Below, one piece after another: positions 35,055 through 46,000 of a DNA stretch of 64,000 nucleotides. The DNA lies in contig CAJSYZ010000007.1 in the NCBI GenBank assembly GCA_910574455.1, positions 3,851,773-3,915,772 of the forward strand. Reading direction: 5' to 3'. The position numbers were made by a program, and so were the translations under genes. Origin of the DNA: Trichaptum fuscoviolaceum (Eukaryota; Basidiomycota; Agaricomycetes; Hymenochaetales; Trichaptaceae). The notes under the pieces were generated by a model. That model searched no databases. It was not told the DNA's origin and saw nothing but the letters and a program-made list of their open reading frames with translations. Each line of letters begins with the position of its first letter. The stretch's first letter is position 1.

Positions 35055-35894
35055 CGATTGGCGGACTCGTGCCAACTCCATCCACAAACCTTTTCATAGG
35101 CTAATACTACTCATTTCCCTCCATCGCTGAGACCACTTCCCCTCAAGAGTTTCAGCGCTGCACTTCCACATTACGGGGTATGCATACACGGTTTGGGAGT
35201 GCGGGGTGGCCGTCGATGCGGTATGTAGCCCCGCGTAATGCAGGAGATCGACGGCCATAATCAGTCATTTCGTCCATGAGAAGCAAGGTGAGCCATGCTG
35301 CCGACGATGATCTACAATGGTGGCGTATAGGACTGCAAACTGAATGTATTTATGCATGTAAAATTCTAAACATACTCAGAGGTCCCCATTACTCCTTCGT
35401 CACTTGATGAAGTCAAAAAGAACTTCTATGCCATAGAATATTAGGGCACCTGCCTCCGATGTTGCTTGTCATTTACTGGCATCCGATTGGAGTACAGATA
35501 AGAACCGGGGTGATCGACGCCTTTAAGAATGTTTCAAGACGGTCTATCTGACTCGCATAATGTTTAAATGTACTGCTCAGAAGGTAGGTGACTTAGTAAG
35601 GTTCAGGACATGATGAAGAGCAACATTTTGGCCTCCGGGCCATCATCATATCCTAGGATCAGTCATACTTCAAGCAATTCAATAATAAGGCTCAGCGACC
35701 TAAGAAGTTCAAGTTCATAGAACAATTTTAAGACGAAGATGCTGACCAATCATGTTCACTCATATTTTCGGTATATGCCGAGTAGCTATATAGCTCCACA
35801 TTAAGGTTCAGCCACTGCACAAGCCGAAATCGACTCGAAAGTTGTCGACGACCGCACATAATACGCGCACAGCAACCTCCTCAAGACATACAAA
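35055..35894. other. Intergenic region with a structured inverted repeat
   Basis: Downstream of the prolyl oligopeptidase gene and upstream of the uL22 gene. Apart from the inverted repeat listed separately, I see only AT-rich promoter-like sequence near 35780-35890. Confidence 0.5.
35207..35257. repeat. Hairpin: 11-bp perfect inverted repeat
   Basis: TGGCCGTCGAT at 35207-35217 pairs with ATCGACGGCCA at 35247-35257 across a 29-nt loop, which itself contains a GCGG/CCGC pairing. It lies about 150 bp past the stop of the peptidase gene. It could be a structured 3' element, a non-coding RNA or a repeat remnant. Confidence 0.6.
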
Positions 35895-36727
35895 ATGGGT
35901 GAGCACAGCAGCTACAACATGTTTATGCTGGATGGGATATTGATCTTGCTATGCTCATTTAGTTCGCTACGCATCTGCCGCGCTTGCCACGAACCCCGAA
36001 AAGAGTGCGTAGAGAATGACCTTGGAACGGTGTAGGATGGTAGGCTGATGATGGCGGCTTCATTCCGTTATATAGCGGCACTAGCCCGTGGAGAGTACCT
36101 CCGTACCCACTTCAAGAATGCGCGTGAAGTTGCTGCAGCTCTTCAAGGTGCGTTAAGCTGCTCAATTGAGCCATTGAACTGGATGTCTAAATCACTTGTT
36201 CTTGACAGGCTTGAAGCTGACGAAGGCCTACTCGTATCTCGGCGATGTTACTGAGCACAAGCAAGCCATTCCTTTCCGTCGCTTCGCTGGTGGTGTTGGA
36301 CGGACTGCTCAGGCAAAGCCATTCAAGGCGACTCAGGGTGCGTGCTGTTTCTTGCTTCAAAGTATTAACATCGTTAACATAATACTTGTTTACAAAAGGT
36401 CGGTGGCCCGAGAAGTCTGTGAAGTTCTTCCTGCGTCTTCTCAAAAACGCAGAATCAAACGCGGACGCCAAGAACCTCTCTCTCGAAGACCTCTTCATCC
36501 GCAACATTGTTGTTAACCAGGCGCCGAAGACCCGCCGCCGCACTTACCGTGCGCACGGTCGTATCAACCCGTACCAGGGCCATCCTTGCCACATTGAAGT
36601 TATTCTTGGCGTCGCAGATGAGGAGGTTGAGCGTGCGAAGGATGATGTTGTCGCAGCACGGGGTTCATTGGTTGGTCTCAACCGTCGGCAAATCGCGCGC
36701 AAGCGCATTGAGGCTGCGCGGTCGTGA
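35895..36727 (+). CDS. RPL17: Cytosolic ribosomal protein uL22 (RPL17)
   Basis: Component of the large ribosomal subunit near the exit tunnel. The first exon is only four bases (ATG G, 35895-35898), then [15 protein letters not shown] continues after the intron. Five exons give the full conserved protein: [80 protein letters not shown] and [29 protein letters not shown], ending [24 protein letters not shown]. The tiny first exon and short 5' introns are common in fungal ribosomal protein genes. The gene is intact. Confidence 0.97.
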
Positions 36728-37620
36728 GGTGCTGCGGCGTAGAAGTTCTGGAGTTCGGAGGCTAGTCGCTTCTACCCAATCTTATATGAGGCGGTGTATT
36801 TTCCTTTACTTTTCTCATGCTGCATATGTTCTATGGCATCCACAGAGACAAAATAATATGTCATCGTTCATGCGTCGACATTACTGATCATTGTCCACAA
36901 CCATTTCGACGTATATTAACCAGTGGCTCTGGTACGCACCGAAACTCCCTCACTGTTAGCTCAGGATTAGTGCAGGCAGTGCAAAATTGCAGATCACCTT
37001 CAACAGGTTTATCACGATTATTCTTGAGTCACGAATCTTTTGTATTCCTAAATGACACTTCGAAACCTCATACGTGGGCGGGGGGTTACAACACTAGAAC
37101 TGAACCTAATCAATTAGAGACACGAGTTTCACGTCTTGCGAAGAGTCGAAGTCTTTAGCACAGCCAGTCTCGAAAACAGCACAACAACCCTAGCCAATCA
37201 TTTGTTAGAAAGGGAGACTTCGTCCGTAGAAATTGTATTCCCGTCCGCGGCCTAAGATTACAACGCTTGAGATCAAGGAGCTAAGAAGACCATAGAAGTT
37301 GAAGACAATGGTGTTATTCCTAGAACATGTATCTTCTTTTCATTAATATTCACGTTCAACTTGACCCGTCTGATAGAAACGTCCATATTCTATCTTTACG
37401 AGTCATAACGGGATTCTCAGTGCACGGACGCTGCGATCTAGTTACGGGCCCGATCGCAGTAGAGTTCAGCTGAAAGGCTGTTGGGTCGCGCAGTGCTGAG
37501 TTCTCCCCCAGATACCTATAAATCCGATCTAGTTGAGCCGCACAGTCATATCGATTGCCAGTGTCAGATTCTTTCCTTGTAGCCCGTACTCACTGCCATC
37601 ATACGACACACAGAGTGCAC
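36728..37620. other. Intergenic region
   Basis: About 0.9 kb between uL22 and the next plus-strand gene. A CCAAT motif lies near 37191. No coding frame or repeat was recognised. Confidence 0.5.
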
Positions 37621-38785
37621 ATGGAGCAACACGGCCGAAGACTTGCTCCAAGTCGGGTCCCGACTCCACTTTCAGCAGTCACAGCACTCTTAAAAAGAAG
37701 GCGCTCGGAGTCTCCTCAGTTACCAAGCGGGGAAGAACAGAATCGAGAAAGCAATTTGAGAGCTGTAAGAGATATCGTGAAGAGTATGAAGCCTTTCAAG
37801 TCTATTTGCACCAGCTCACTGACAAGACCTGGATAGGCGTATCAATGCAGGGAGGAGGCACGCAGGGATCTTCTGCTGGCCAGGTCAGTCAAAGCAAATG
37901 GAGTTTGTACAATGGGTGCTCAACTCACCCTTTATACACCATTCTCTTCCCTAGATTGAGGGTCAGTCCCAAGAGCACCCTGAGCATAACTCTGCTGCGA
38001 ATATCAGCGATACCAATGGTCCCGGAGCATCGTCCACCGGTCCAAGCAACACAGAATCAGATGCCCAATACCGGCTGAATGCTGCACAGTGGCAGGAACA
38101 GAACCAGATGACGTTGGAGCACGCACGCGCACGAGCAGCACAGATGCAACGCCCTCCAAGTTATCAGGAACATCACCCTCATCAATACCTTCCCCCAGCC
38201 CATCATTCTAATCAGCACCAACAACACCTTCCCCCGACTCCGCAATATGTCCACCCTCAACGGCCTCTTCCTGCAGGTCAAGTGCCCAACCACCCTCAGT
38301 CAAGAGATGATATACCACACGGCCATCGTCGTATGATACCCGGACTTCCTGGCAGGCCAGCGCATCCACAACTTATCAGAAATCAGAATCCACAACAAGT
38401 TTTCCCTCACATTAGACGCTATGACATGCCACCCCCACCTCCACCGCCGCCACGTCCTTCATTTCCACAGACCCAGCATAACCCAGTACAAGCCGGTGCG
38501 GTATTCCATGGACAACAACCAGTTCGACATGCAGCCCAAGCCCTTCCCGAGCCTTCTTTCGCTAGCACGCATGTACAACGTGTCTTGCCCAGCGAACAGG
38601 ATGAGGCGAAGCCCAATGCTCCGGCAGGGGAACCCCGTCCCCCAAAGCGAATGCGACTTAACCGCGAGCCATCTGAGAATAGGAAGGCGGCGTCCAAGCG
38701 ACTCGCTGTCGTCAAGATAATCCGAGCTAGTGCAGAGTTACTTGAATCTCTCTCCCCAGACAGCGATGAAGACGAGGAGAAATGA
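37621..38785 (+). CDS. Hypothetical Pro/His/Gln-rich protein with basic C-terminal helix
   Basis: I do not recognise the function. The ATG at 37621 begins MEQHGRRLAPSRVPTPL, with a basic KRRR patch. After a poorly defined junction near 37750-37800 and an intron at about 37885-37956, the frame continues with EGQSQEHPEHNS to the stop at 38785. The long middle region is rich in His, Pro and Gln (QEHHPHQYLPPAHHSNQHQQ) and includes an eight-proline run near 38430-38455, all predicted disordered. The last 60 residues (PPKRMRLNREPSENRKAASKRLAVVKIIRASAELLESL) form a basic helix ending in an acidic DSDEDEE tail, suggesting a nuclear protein. The first part could use another start, so the 5' half is uncertain. 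Confidence 0.65.
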
Positions 38786-39099
38786 GCGAAAGTAAATAAG
38801 TATACGAAAGCCTTGTTAACGTAGCATTATTTTCCACAAGAATGAGTAGGCCCATTTGTTCGTTTCATCGCCTGGACATCTTTTGTTTTTCCCTGTCATG
38901 AATTGATTTATTAATGTTTGTGCATGTCTGATAGTGGGCTGGTAAACGATTGGTATGCGGTTAAAGTCAATAAAATTACTGGTGTTGTAAAGAAAAAAAA
39001 TCCTAGAATATAGCACGTTAGACGTTTTGTGCAACATGAAGGAAGAGAAGACAACAATACAGAAGGAAAGGACAGGTCGGCACAGATTCTAAACTTCCG
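38786..39099. other. Convergent intergenic region
   Basis: AT-rich 3' flanks of the hypothetical gene and the mitochondrial uS8 gene. No gene is seen. Confidence 0.5.
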
Positions 39100-39564
39100 T
39101 CACCGAGCACGGCACACAACCTCCCCACCCAGTCCCAGTCGTAAAGCTTCTCGTGCTTCTAGCCATTCGTGCTCCTTGTCCTCCGTTTGCACCACAGCGA
39201 CCTCGCCCATTCCCAGTGGCTTCACTTGCTGCGCTTTTCGTCCTGAGCATATCCTTCGAATCTCTTCAGGGGACATAAATATGCGTTTGCTGGGTTTGCT
39301 TATGAGTTCCATTCCGTTCAGCACTGGTCGATCATCGCGGTACTTCAGGTCCGCCCATATACGTCGGTAGGCATCTCCCGCCTGCAGAAAACCTTCTGGT
39401 GACGGTCCTTCCGGCGTTCCACGCGTGATGTTCGTAAAGAAGCCAGAGCGGTAGAGGATGGAAAGGATACCAAGGTTTTGTGTGGTATGGTCTACACAGA
39501 CGCGCAAATGGCGAGCACGGAAGGCATTTTGTACGCGAGCACAGAGGTCAAAAGGCCGTGGCAT
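39100..39564 (-). CDS. Mitochondrial ribosomal protein uS8m
   Basis: Small-subunit protein of the mitochondrial ribosome. A single exon of 154 residues with the ATG at 39564. DLCARVQNAFRARHLRV and TTQNLGILSILYRSGFFTNITRG match the S8 start, where the first helix binds 16S-like RNA. The closing half, WADLKYRDDRPVLNGMELISKPSKRIFMSPEEIRRI, is the S8 core, ending QQVKPLGMGEVAVVQTEDKEHEW. The last 20 residues are a lineage extension. The protein is short and starts directly at the conserved core, as other fungal uS8m proteins do. Confidence 0.93.
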   Translation of the reverse strand: MPRPFDLCARVQNAFRARHLRVCVDHTTQNLGILSILYRSGFFTNITRGTPEGPSPEGFLQAGDAYRRIWADLKYRDDRPVLNGMELISKPSKRIFMSPEEIRRICSGRKAQQVKPLGMGEVAVVQTEDKEHEWLEAREALRLGLGGEVVCRAR

Positions 39565-40243
39565 CTGTAATGGCGATTAGGTGTAGCTTATAGGCATCTG
39601 TTACTTTGGTTACTTACGCTTTGCACGTATGTTTATTCTGTAGTGTTGTAGGCTGGATACACTTCTAGTACACTGGTGCACACTGGCACAAAAACGAGCG
39701 TGAGAAAACTCGTCGAAGTCTCGGAGTCTTCAAGTTGATTCAAGGTCGTTGCGGATTTCAACTTGTCTTCGTCCCCCGTCTACAGTCCTTTTAATATCGA
39801 AAGCTGGACATTCTTGAATCTGTTATACGCGACGCCGCATCCCTCTCGCTAGCACGGAGTAATACCAGCAGATGCGTTGCTTAACCTTGGCTATTGATTG
39901 GTAGTTACAGCGATTCGTGTGGAAAATCGGCTCTCCTTCTCCATCATTCTGCGAAGCTCATACCTCACTATTGTCTTTCCTATAATCTCAGGCTGCAGCG
40001 AATGAACCATTGGAATTGACTATAAATAACGCATTGGCTGACTACCCTCCTGCCTTTGATGTGGGGCTGTCCTACAAGCAACCGCTTGCATAACATCATA
40101 TTAGCAACACCGCTCTGGACGCTTCTCGATGTTTTTAAAGGACTGAAACGAAGTACAGCGTTCTGTGCGCCGTTCACCAGTCTACCGTCATCACACCCCA
40201 AATTGCGTCACTCTTAGTCTTGCTGTAGACATAGACCTTCGGG
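39565..40243. other. Divergent intergenic region
   Basis: Upstream regions of uS8m (minus) and the membrane RING gene (plus). No TATA box or other motif is convincing. Confidence 0.5.
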
Positions 40244-41593
40244 ATGATCATCTTTTCGCATCTCGGGAGCCTGATCAGGCATTTGAATACTGCCTACGCT
40301 ACCACATTCTCCCGATCGGCTTGGTTGGCTTTTGTCACCCTTAAAATCACAGTATGGATATCTATCCTGATCACACTTATAGCGTTACCTTCCAACCCAG
40401 ACCTCTCTTTGGCAACGTTTAAATTTACTTCTCAGCTCACGAATGCGAGTGCAGCTATCCTACAGCTGGAAGTAAGCTGTCACATTTGAATCAGCGGATA
40501 AAACTAAGACATAGAAATTGCTGAATATAGGCTGGCTTATGGTGAGTCTGGGCAGGCACATCTCTTGTATCGTTTCTAACTTGATCCACAGGTCCTTTTG
40601 TCTGTCGCGGGAGGATAAAGGAAGCGTTGAAGATTACGCTTGCAACAGTCTGACACCGTGTATTCACGGTAGTGGCACACGTCTATGCAGTAGTTCAAGT
40701 AAGTCTTGGTTTTACGACAACGTAGCCACTAACGGCTTTCTAGGTCCTGGTTATAGCGTGCACATAAGCAATGCCTCAGTAATTGGAAGCGGCGAAATCA
40801 AAATATCGACGAAGGAGATAGCTTTCACACAGTTGCTTGGTATGTCATATCAACCTGGTTTCTCAAGCAAAAGCCTGATAACGAATCTATCCCTATCTCT
40901 CTCATCCTATCAGCTTTTGTGTCTCTGTCAATCTCTCTTGCTGCGAATCTAGCTAAATATGAGTCAATACTTTTGGACTGGATATCTCTCGCTTTCAACA
41001 TTGCCTTCAACATCGTCTCTGTAGCTTTCGCTGATCCAGCGAGGAATGTCGGTATAGAAGTAGACTACGACATACTCAGTACGTGTTTCTCTTCTGCAGG
41101 TATTTCTTTCAACTTCTCATCCATGTATTCACACATTCCCTTGCAGACCTACTCATTGGAAAATATGCTTGTATCTTTCTTGGGATTATAATCATTGTCT
41201 ACACACCTTTCTTTGGGTTTTCATGGCGCCAATATGATTGTCTACCCGGCCACAAAACTCCACGCCCGAGCCATTGGTCAAAGGAATCAATGTACATTCA
41301 GACATTAGACTCTTCCTTCGCGCTGGAGTCAGAAATGCTTGAGTTAGACGTCAAGGATGACTGTCCGGTTTGTTGGGAGACCAAGAGGGAAATGATGGCA
41401 CTACCCTGCCATCACTTTCTTTGCCTGAAGTGAGTAGGCATATTTTCACTCCGTCCTACGGCCGCGCGACCTGATGCGTTCTCACGTCTACAGGTGCCTC
41501 AAGGATCATGTTCAGAGAATGAAATCTGTGCGCTGTCCTGTCTGTGTGTCATCAGCAGAGCCAAACCAGATTCTGTACGTAGTGTGTTCTTGA
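40244..41593 (+). CDS. Multi-pass membrane protein with C-terminal RING finger
   Basis: Probable membrane-anchored E3 ubiquitin ligase. The ATG at 40244 starts a segment with one membrane helix (WLAFVTLKITVWISILITLIAL). The exons between about 40470 and 40720 are short and their borders uncertain; the best reading gives IAEYRLAYG and CRGRIKEALKITLAT. From about 40740 the frame is secure, with VYAVVQVLVIA, FHTVAWYVISTWF, LILSAFVSLSISLAANLAKYE, WISLAFNIAFNIVSVAF and GKYACIFLGIIIIVYTPFFGF as further helices, at least five in all. The RING reads CPVCWETKREMMALPCHHFLCLKC...CPVC and fits C-x2-C-x(n)-C-x-H-x2-C-x2-C-x(n)-C-x2-C exactly. An intron interrupts it after FLCLK. The stop is at 41591-41593. 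The substrate and exact family are unknown. Confidence 0.78.
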
Positions 41594-42463
41594 GCAGTTC
41601 TGCTTCTAACGTTGCGGTGCTTGTATCAATCGAACGTCCTTAAACATCGCTGCTCTAAAAATGAGATGTAGGTGTTCCTTTTGTGTCTTAGATGCCTTCA
41701 CTGAACGTTGCTACAGATTTGTAAGGCCTTGATAGCCGACTGGACCAAAGGTATATCAGGGAGATAGCCATCGTCGTGTTGCCCAAAGTAGAGTGTGAAT
41801 CACAGCGTTCAGCTTCTATCGTCTAATCGTACATGCTAAAGAGTACAGCCTGATGATAGTCTCTGTTGTTTGATTGCACTTCTTAACTCCTAGAATCAGA
41901 CGGATCCGATTGCTGTATCGTTACCAAGTAATTGGTAATGGCTCAATGACATTTGTATAGGATTTAATGAGGTTCTATTACCAGTGCTAATCCAAACTTC
42001 AGTTCGATATGCAAAATGCAACGGAAGCTTTTGGGTCCTATGACTCAAAGTATACTACTGCAAGTTCGGCTAGTGGTGATATCAATCACACTGCAGGTCC
42101 GAAGACTCTATTACCGGATTTGATGCGCAACACGTCGTCTAAGTGACTCAGCCAATCTCATCCAAAGTTGCTTGTTGTAAGTAAGTCTAATCAAATTTTA
42201 TTTTCAGTGTCTTATTATAGCTTTCTAACTCAGACAATGTCGGGACCTTCCAATGCCCTTCTGATACTTGCTGTTACTTCATCATGGCCCGATAGAATAC
42301 TTTCGACTTCTATTTGCTTGAGATCGGTGTCTATTCTACTTCATCTTGGTGCTCTGTCAAGGCAACGAACGCTGTCCGGAGCACTTAAGAATGCAGACAA
42401 TCCATGCGCGGACCCTATAACTCCTTTGAGTCTCCCCTTGTCTATCAAACGGCATAACTTCAC
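41594..42463. other. Intergenic region
   Basis: About 0.87 kb between two membrane-protein genes on the same strand. A frame from 42168 lacks an ATG start and conserved features, so I leave it out. Confidence 0.45.
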
Positions 42464-44183
42464 ATGTCCGCCCCTTCTGCGGCCGCAGCAGAGCAACATC
42501 TACAGCATGGTAAGTCAGCATCCCCTCCAATAGCTTATATGATACTGACATAGTTGCGGACACAAACCCTTAGTTCAAGATGTCCTTGAGTTTGAATATC
42601 TTGGCATTCAAATCGTTGGAGGCCACATCCTTATTCCCTTTCTGGTCTTGACTATTCTTTTGAGCAAGACAGTGAAAAGGCATCCCGTCTTTCTGAGCTT
42701 CTGTATATCCTGGATTTTGTCATCCATAGCTTTCTCCTTCCTGTGTGTCGTTTTCTGACATCCAGGAGCCAAAGCTAGCCATGCTAATATGTGGTCTTTT
42801 ATAGCCTTTATAAAGGGCGGAGTACGGATGAGAATTTCTCATTAAATCCCTCGGCAGAGGGCTGTCTGCTGAGCGCTGCTCTAGTGAACGGTGTGCAGGT
42901 GCTGTCAGTCAAGCTTAATCCCCTCTCTTTCTTTCAAGCTAATACAGCATTTGCAGGACTGCATCGACAACCCTGGCACTTGTATTACATGTAAGTGTTT
43001 TCGGAAGTCATATCCCTTAATTGCCTTTCTTCGCCGCTCATCGTACATCAACAGCTTGCCTTTGTCTTGATCTCACAAATGTTCTCAAACTTAAAGATAC
43101 GATTCGGAGCAGGTCCAGGCGTCGTTCTTATAATTTACAAACTGGCAGTAAGTTTGTGTGCACTCCATCTCAATAACCACTAACCTGTTATGTAAACCTC
43201 GAAGCTTATATTAGTTCCCCCAATTTCGTTTATCATAATATTCACAATCACTATGCTGGTCAGTGATTTCCTTCTGTGTTTCATATAAGTCTGACATTTC
43301 AAAGGTTGGAAATCATGAGGCGTACTCATTTCAAGACCAGGGTTACGTTCCAGGCACAAATCTCGCCGTGCCAAATGTTTTCTATTGCATTATTATTTCA
43401 AACACTGCCACGCTATCATCATTGGATCCCGGCATGAAATTGTGCGTAGCTAAGGCAGTCTCGACTCGAACTGCTTGTTGTATTGCGATATGCTGACGTC
43501 GCCACGGTAGACTTCGCTTTATACTAGCTTTTAATATAGCTATGACGTATCTGACTTTCATCTTGGAAGGTAAGCAAGCAAATGAATGCATTTCATCCAT
43601 AAACTCAGATTTATGTCTTGGGCTAGTTATTATTGCTATGCTGGTTTATCGCAAGCGATTCATCTTGATGAAATCCGGAAATCAGTCATGGTTATCACTT
43701 TTCCTCCGCATCACAATCTTCAGTGCATTCCGCGTTATAGCAAACAGGTGAGTTGATAACGATCCAAAGTATTCATATGTTTTCTAACTTAACCCACACT
43801 TAGCTTCAACATATTTTTTCTTCTCAATCCCGATGAGATCCTGCTTGCGGGGATAGGCAAATCGGGCTCGTTAGTAAACGGTCCTGCATTCTTCATACCG
43901 GCAACCAGTATGAACCTAAATCTGTCTCTACATCTTCTGTTAGACTGACAATTCTGTCTTTAGTACCTATACTTGTGTTCATGATATTTGCATCACAGCG
44001 GGTCAGTCTACCTTTTTGATTTCGTTTCCTCAGTTAACAAAACACATTTTATAGGACATCCTTCTTACATGGTACTCCTGGATTATGGTACCTGTGAACT
44101 TGATCAGATTACCTTTCAATCGTCGACGACGACAAGAACAAGATGTCGAGGCCACGGGCGTGGATGTGGAGTCTGGTCCTTAG
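42464..44183 (+). CDS. Orphan seven-helix membrane protein (basidiomycete receptor-like family)
   Basis: About ten exons; the first four are 42464-42509, 42574-42742, 42805-42903 and 42957-42990. The start MSAPSAAAAEQHLQHV leads into GIQIVGGHILIPFLVLTILLSKTVKRHPVFLSFCISWILSSIAFSFL (two helices), then GCLLSAALVNGVQVLTASTTLALVLH. These resemble a widespread Agaricomycete seven-helix family with the order GH..P...TFL.SK...RHP and a later C...QAAL.YG motif. Further helices are GVVLIIYKLA, LILVPPISFIIIFTITML, RFILAFNIAMTYLTFIL, LFLRITIFSAFRVIANSFNIFFLL and PILVFMIFASQ. The C-terminus is a short cytosolic tail with an RRRRQEQDVE cluster ending at the TAG at 44181-44183. Whether it signals through G proteins is unknown. 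Confidence 0.8.
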
Positions 44184-45876
44184 GAAGCGCCGGCACCCTT
44201 CGTCGCACATCTACTGCATGTTACTATCACTCATGTTTGTCTTCCAGATAGTGTCCTCTGTCGCAAGTCATGGATCTTTGAATAAATTTATCCTCTGAAA
44301 CTTGGCCTGAGGATTTCTCGGCAGCTTCCTGAATGCAGATCCCTCCATGATGTGCTTCTAAACGCTGACTCACCAGAGGCTGATAAGGCTGACCGCGCTC
44401 CTGAGGTACCGATAAGAGACGGAGTGGCTTCGGGGGAAGATAAGGTTAGGCTTCTACCTTCGTTGCCTCCTTCCCATGTGGGTGAGAATACACTGCGATG
44501 ATTTGCGTTCTCAGGGACTCATCTTAACATTCCAGCGAAAATGAGCAATTGAAGCCGACCCCTATCTGAATGCCCTTTGTGGAAGACGGTAAGGCACATA
44601 TGCTTTAGCCTGTTGTGTGTAAAGAGCGTTGACCAAGAGCTTTGCGTAAGACCTTGTATGTCTTCTGAGTTCTCGATCCGCGACGTCGATCATGCCGTGT
44701 ACACAAGAACATCGTAATTACGGATGCTCAATGAGTATTGAGATCCGAAAGACTCGTGTTGGCTTCGGACATGAGGAATACCCACGACATGTTAGGCCGA
44801 TACAGACGACTGAACGCGTCCAGATGCGTCCCTGCTTCCGATGCGGGGAAATAAGCGTACAAAGCAACGTGTTTTGCGGTGTGCGGGGTAAATTGGCGAG
44901 CCTGTTTTCTGCCCCAATGGAAAATACTATCGATTCTTCGGCGGATGGGGAAGGGCGAACATATCGCTATTGGTAGAAGAGCCGTGGCCGCGACAGGAGG
45001 CTCGAGATCCGAAGGTAAGGGGTAGTTCAATGATTGGCCTGCGCAACACTTACGAACTTTTGTGTCTCGGTCACGTTTTCGTGCTTACTTCGCGAACAAT
45101 TGAAAGACAAGAAAATAGCATTGATTGAATAGCACTTACTTTACTTCCGGTCGCATCGCCTGGACGCTCCGTGTGCTTTCGTTCCAAGATCCGGTGGTAA
45201 AAACTACGCATAATTAATACATATTTCCCATTGATCTGAGAATTCAACTTGTTTGATTCACTGTTTCAATCTATGGCGCCCCGAAACGAAAGACACGAAA
45301 TTTTTCGTGACCTCTTCGTCATATTGAGTTTTTTGAGCTCGCACGTAAATCTGAGGGTTGCCTTGGTTCGATATCAAAATGATCTGCGGTATAAGATGCG
45401 TGAGGCCACCGTGAGATTTCTTGCTCAGCCGGACCAAATATCCGGATTTGGAGGTACACTGCCTTTTCGGACATTTATTGCCGCCGACGTTTCAGCTGAC
45501 TAAGTACTCGGCCGGCTCTCAGCAAGTTCTGGGCTACCGACGCATGGCGGATAGTTGTCTTGTATGACGTCCAAGGCGCAAACACCTGACTAGCACCCCC
45601 TCAAGTCCGTTATTTGTTCTATAGTCACTTGCGTTGACGAAAGGCATAGGACAAACTTGGGAGTGGTACATTACATAGCGAGAGGGTGGTCCAGGCCGCC
45701 GTGAGGCTCTGCAAGACAAGCGAAATGGCAGTAAATTTGCACGGGAGATTGATGGAACAAGGCCGACGGGATGAGCGGCTGATGAGCACAGCGACCGGCG
45801 AACAGGCGGTGGAGGTGCAGGATCCGAGAATTATTGCAGATGTCCTGAGTACCCTTCCGGTCTGACGCAAACGTGG
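44184..45876. other. Long intergenic region upstream of GDH2
   Basis: About 1.7 kb. Frames at 44692-44976 (plus) and 44728-45030 (minus) overlap each other and show no conserved segment; a frame at 45249-45503 lacks support. I see no tRNA, repeat or recognisable gene. Confidence 0.45.
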
Positions 45877-45884
45877 TATATATA
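45877..45884 (+). promoter_or_regulatory. TATA box of GDH2
   Basis: TATATATA about 117 bp before the ATG at 46001, followed by a pyrimidine-rich leader (45905-45998). Together they make a strong, regulated fungal promoter likely. Confidence 0.65.
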
Positions 45885-46000
45885 GGACCACGGATCTGCG
45901 ACTCTTCGTTTCATATCCTTTCCTCTCCCCCTCACTCGTCATTCTACTCGTATCTGCTACTCGACACCATCTGAGAGCTCCCTTCTACACTTCTCTTTGA

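Noticed and set aside
31667..35894. A ribosomal peptide cluster around the prolyl oligopeptidase
   Set aside because: No short precursor gene, methyltransferase or oxidase is visible; neighbours are complex I and ribosomal genes.
36009..36074. snoRNA in the second intron of the uL22 gene because of a TGATGATG string
   Set aside because: No matching D box (CTGA) or terminal stem is present.
44692..45030. Overlapping plus and minus frames as a small Cys-containing gene
   Set aside because: Neither has conserved segments, a clear start or splice context; they are shadows of each other.
45249..45503. Small gene upstream of GDH2
   Set aside because: The frame opens without ATG, has no recognisable feature and lies in what is probably promoter sequence.
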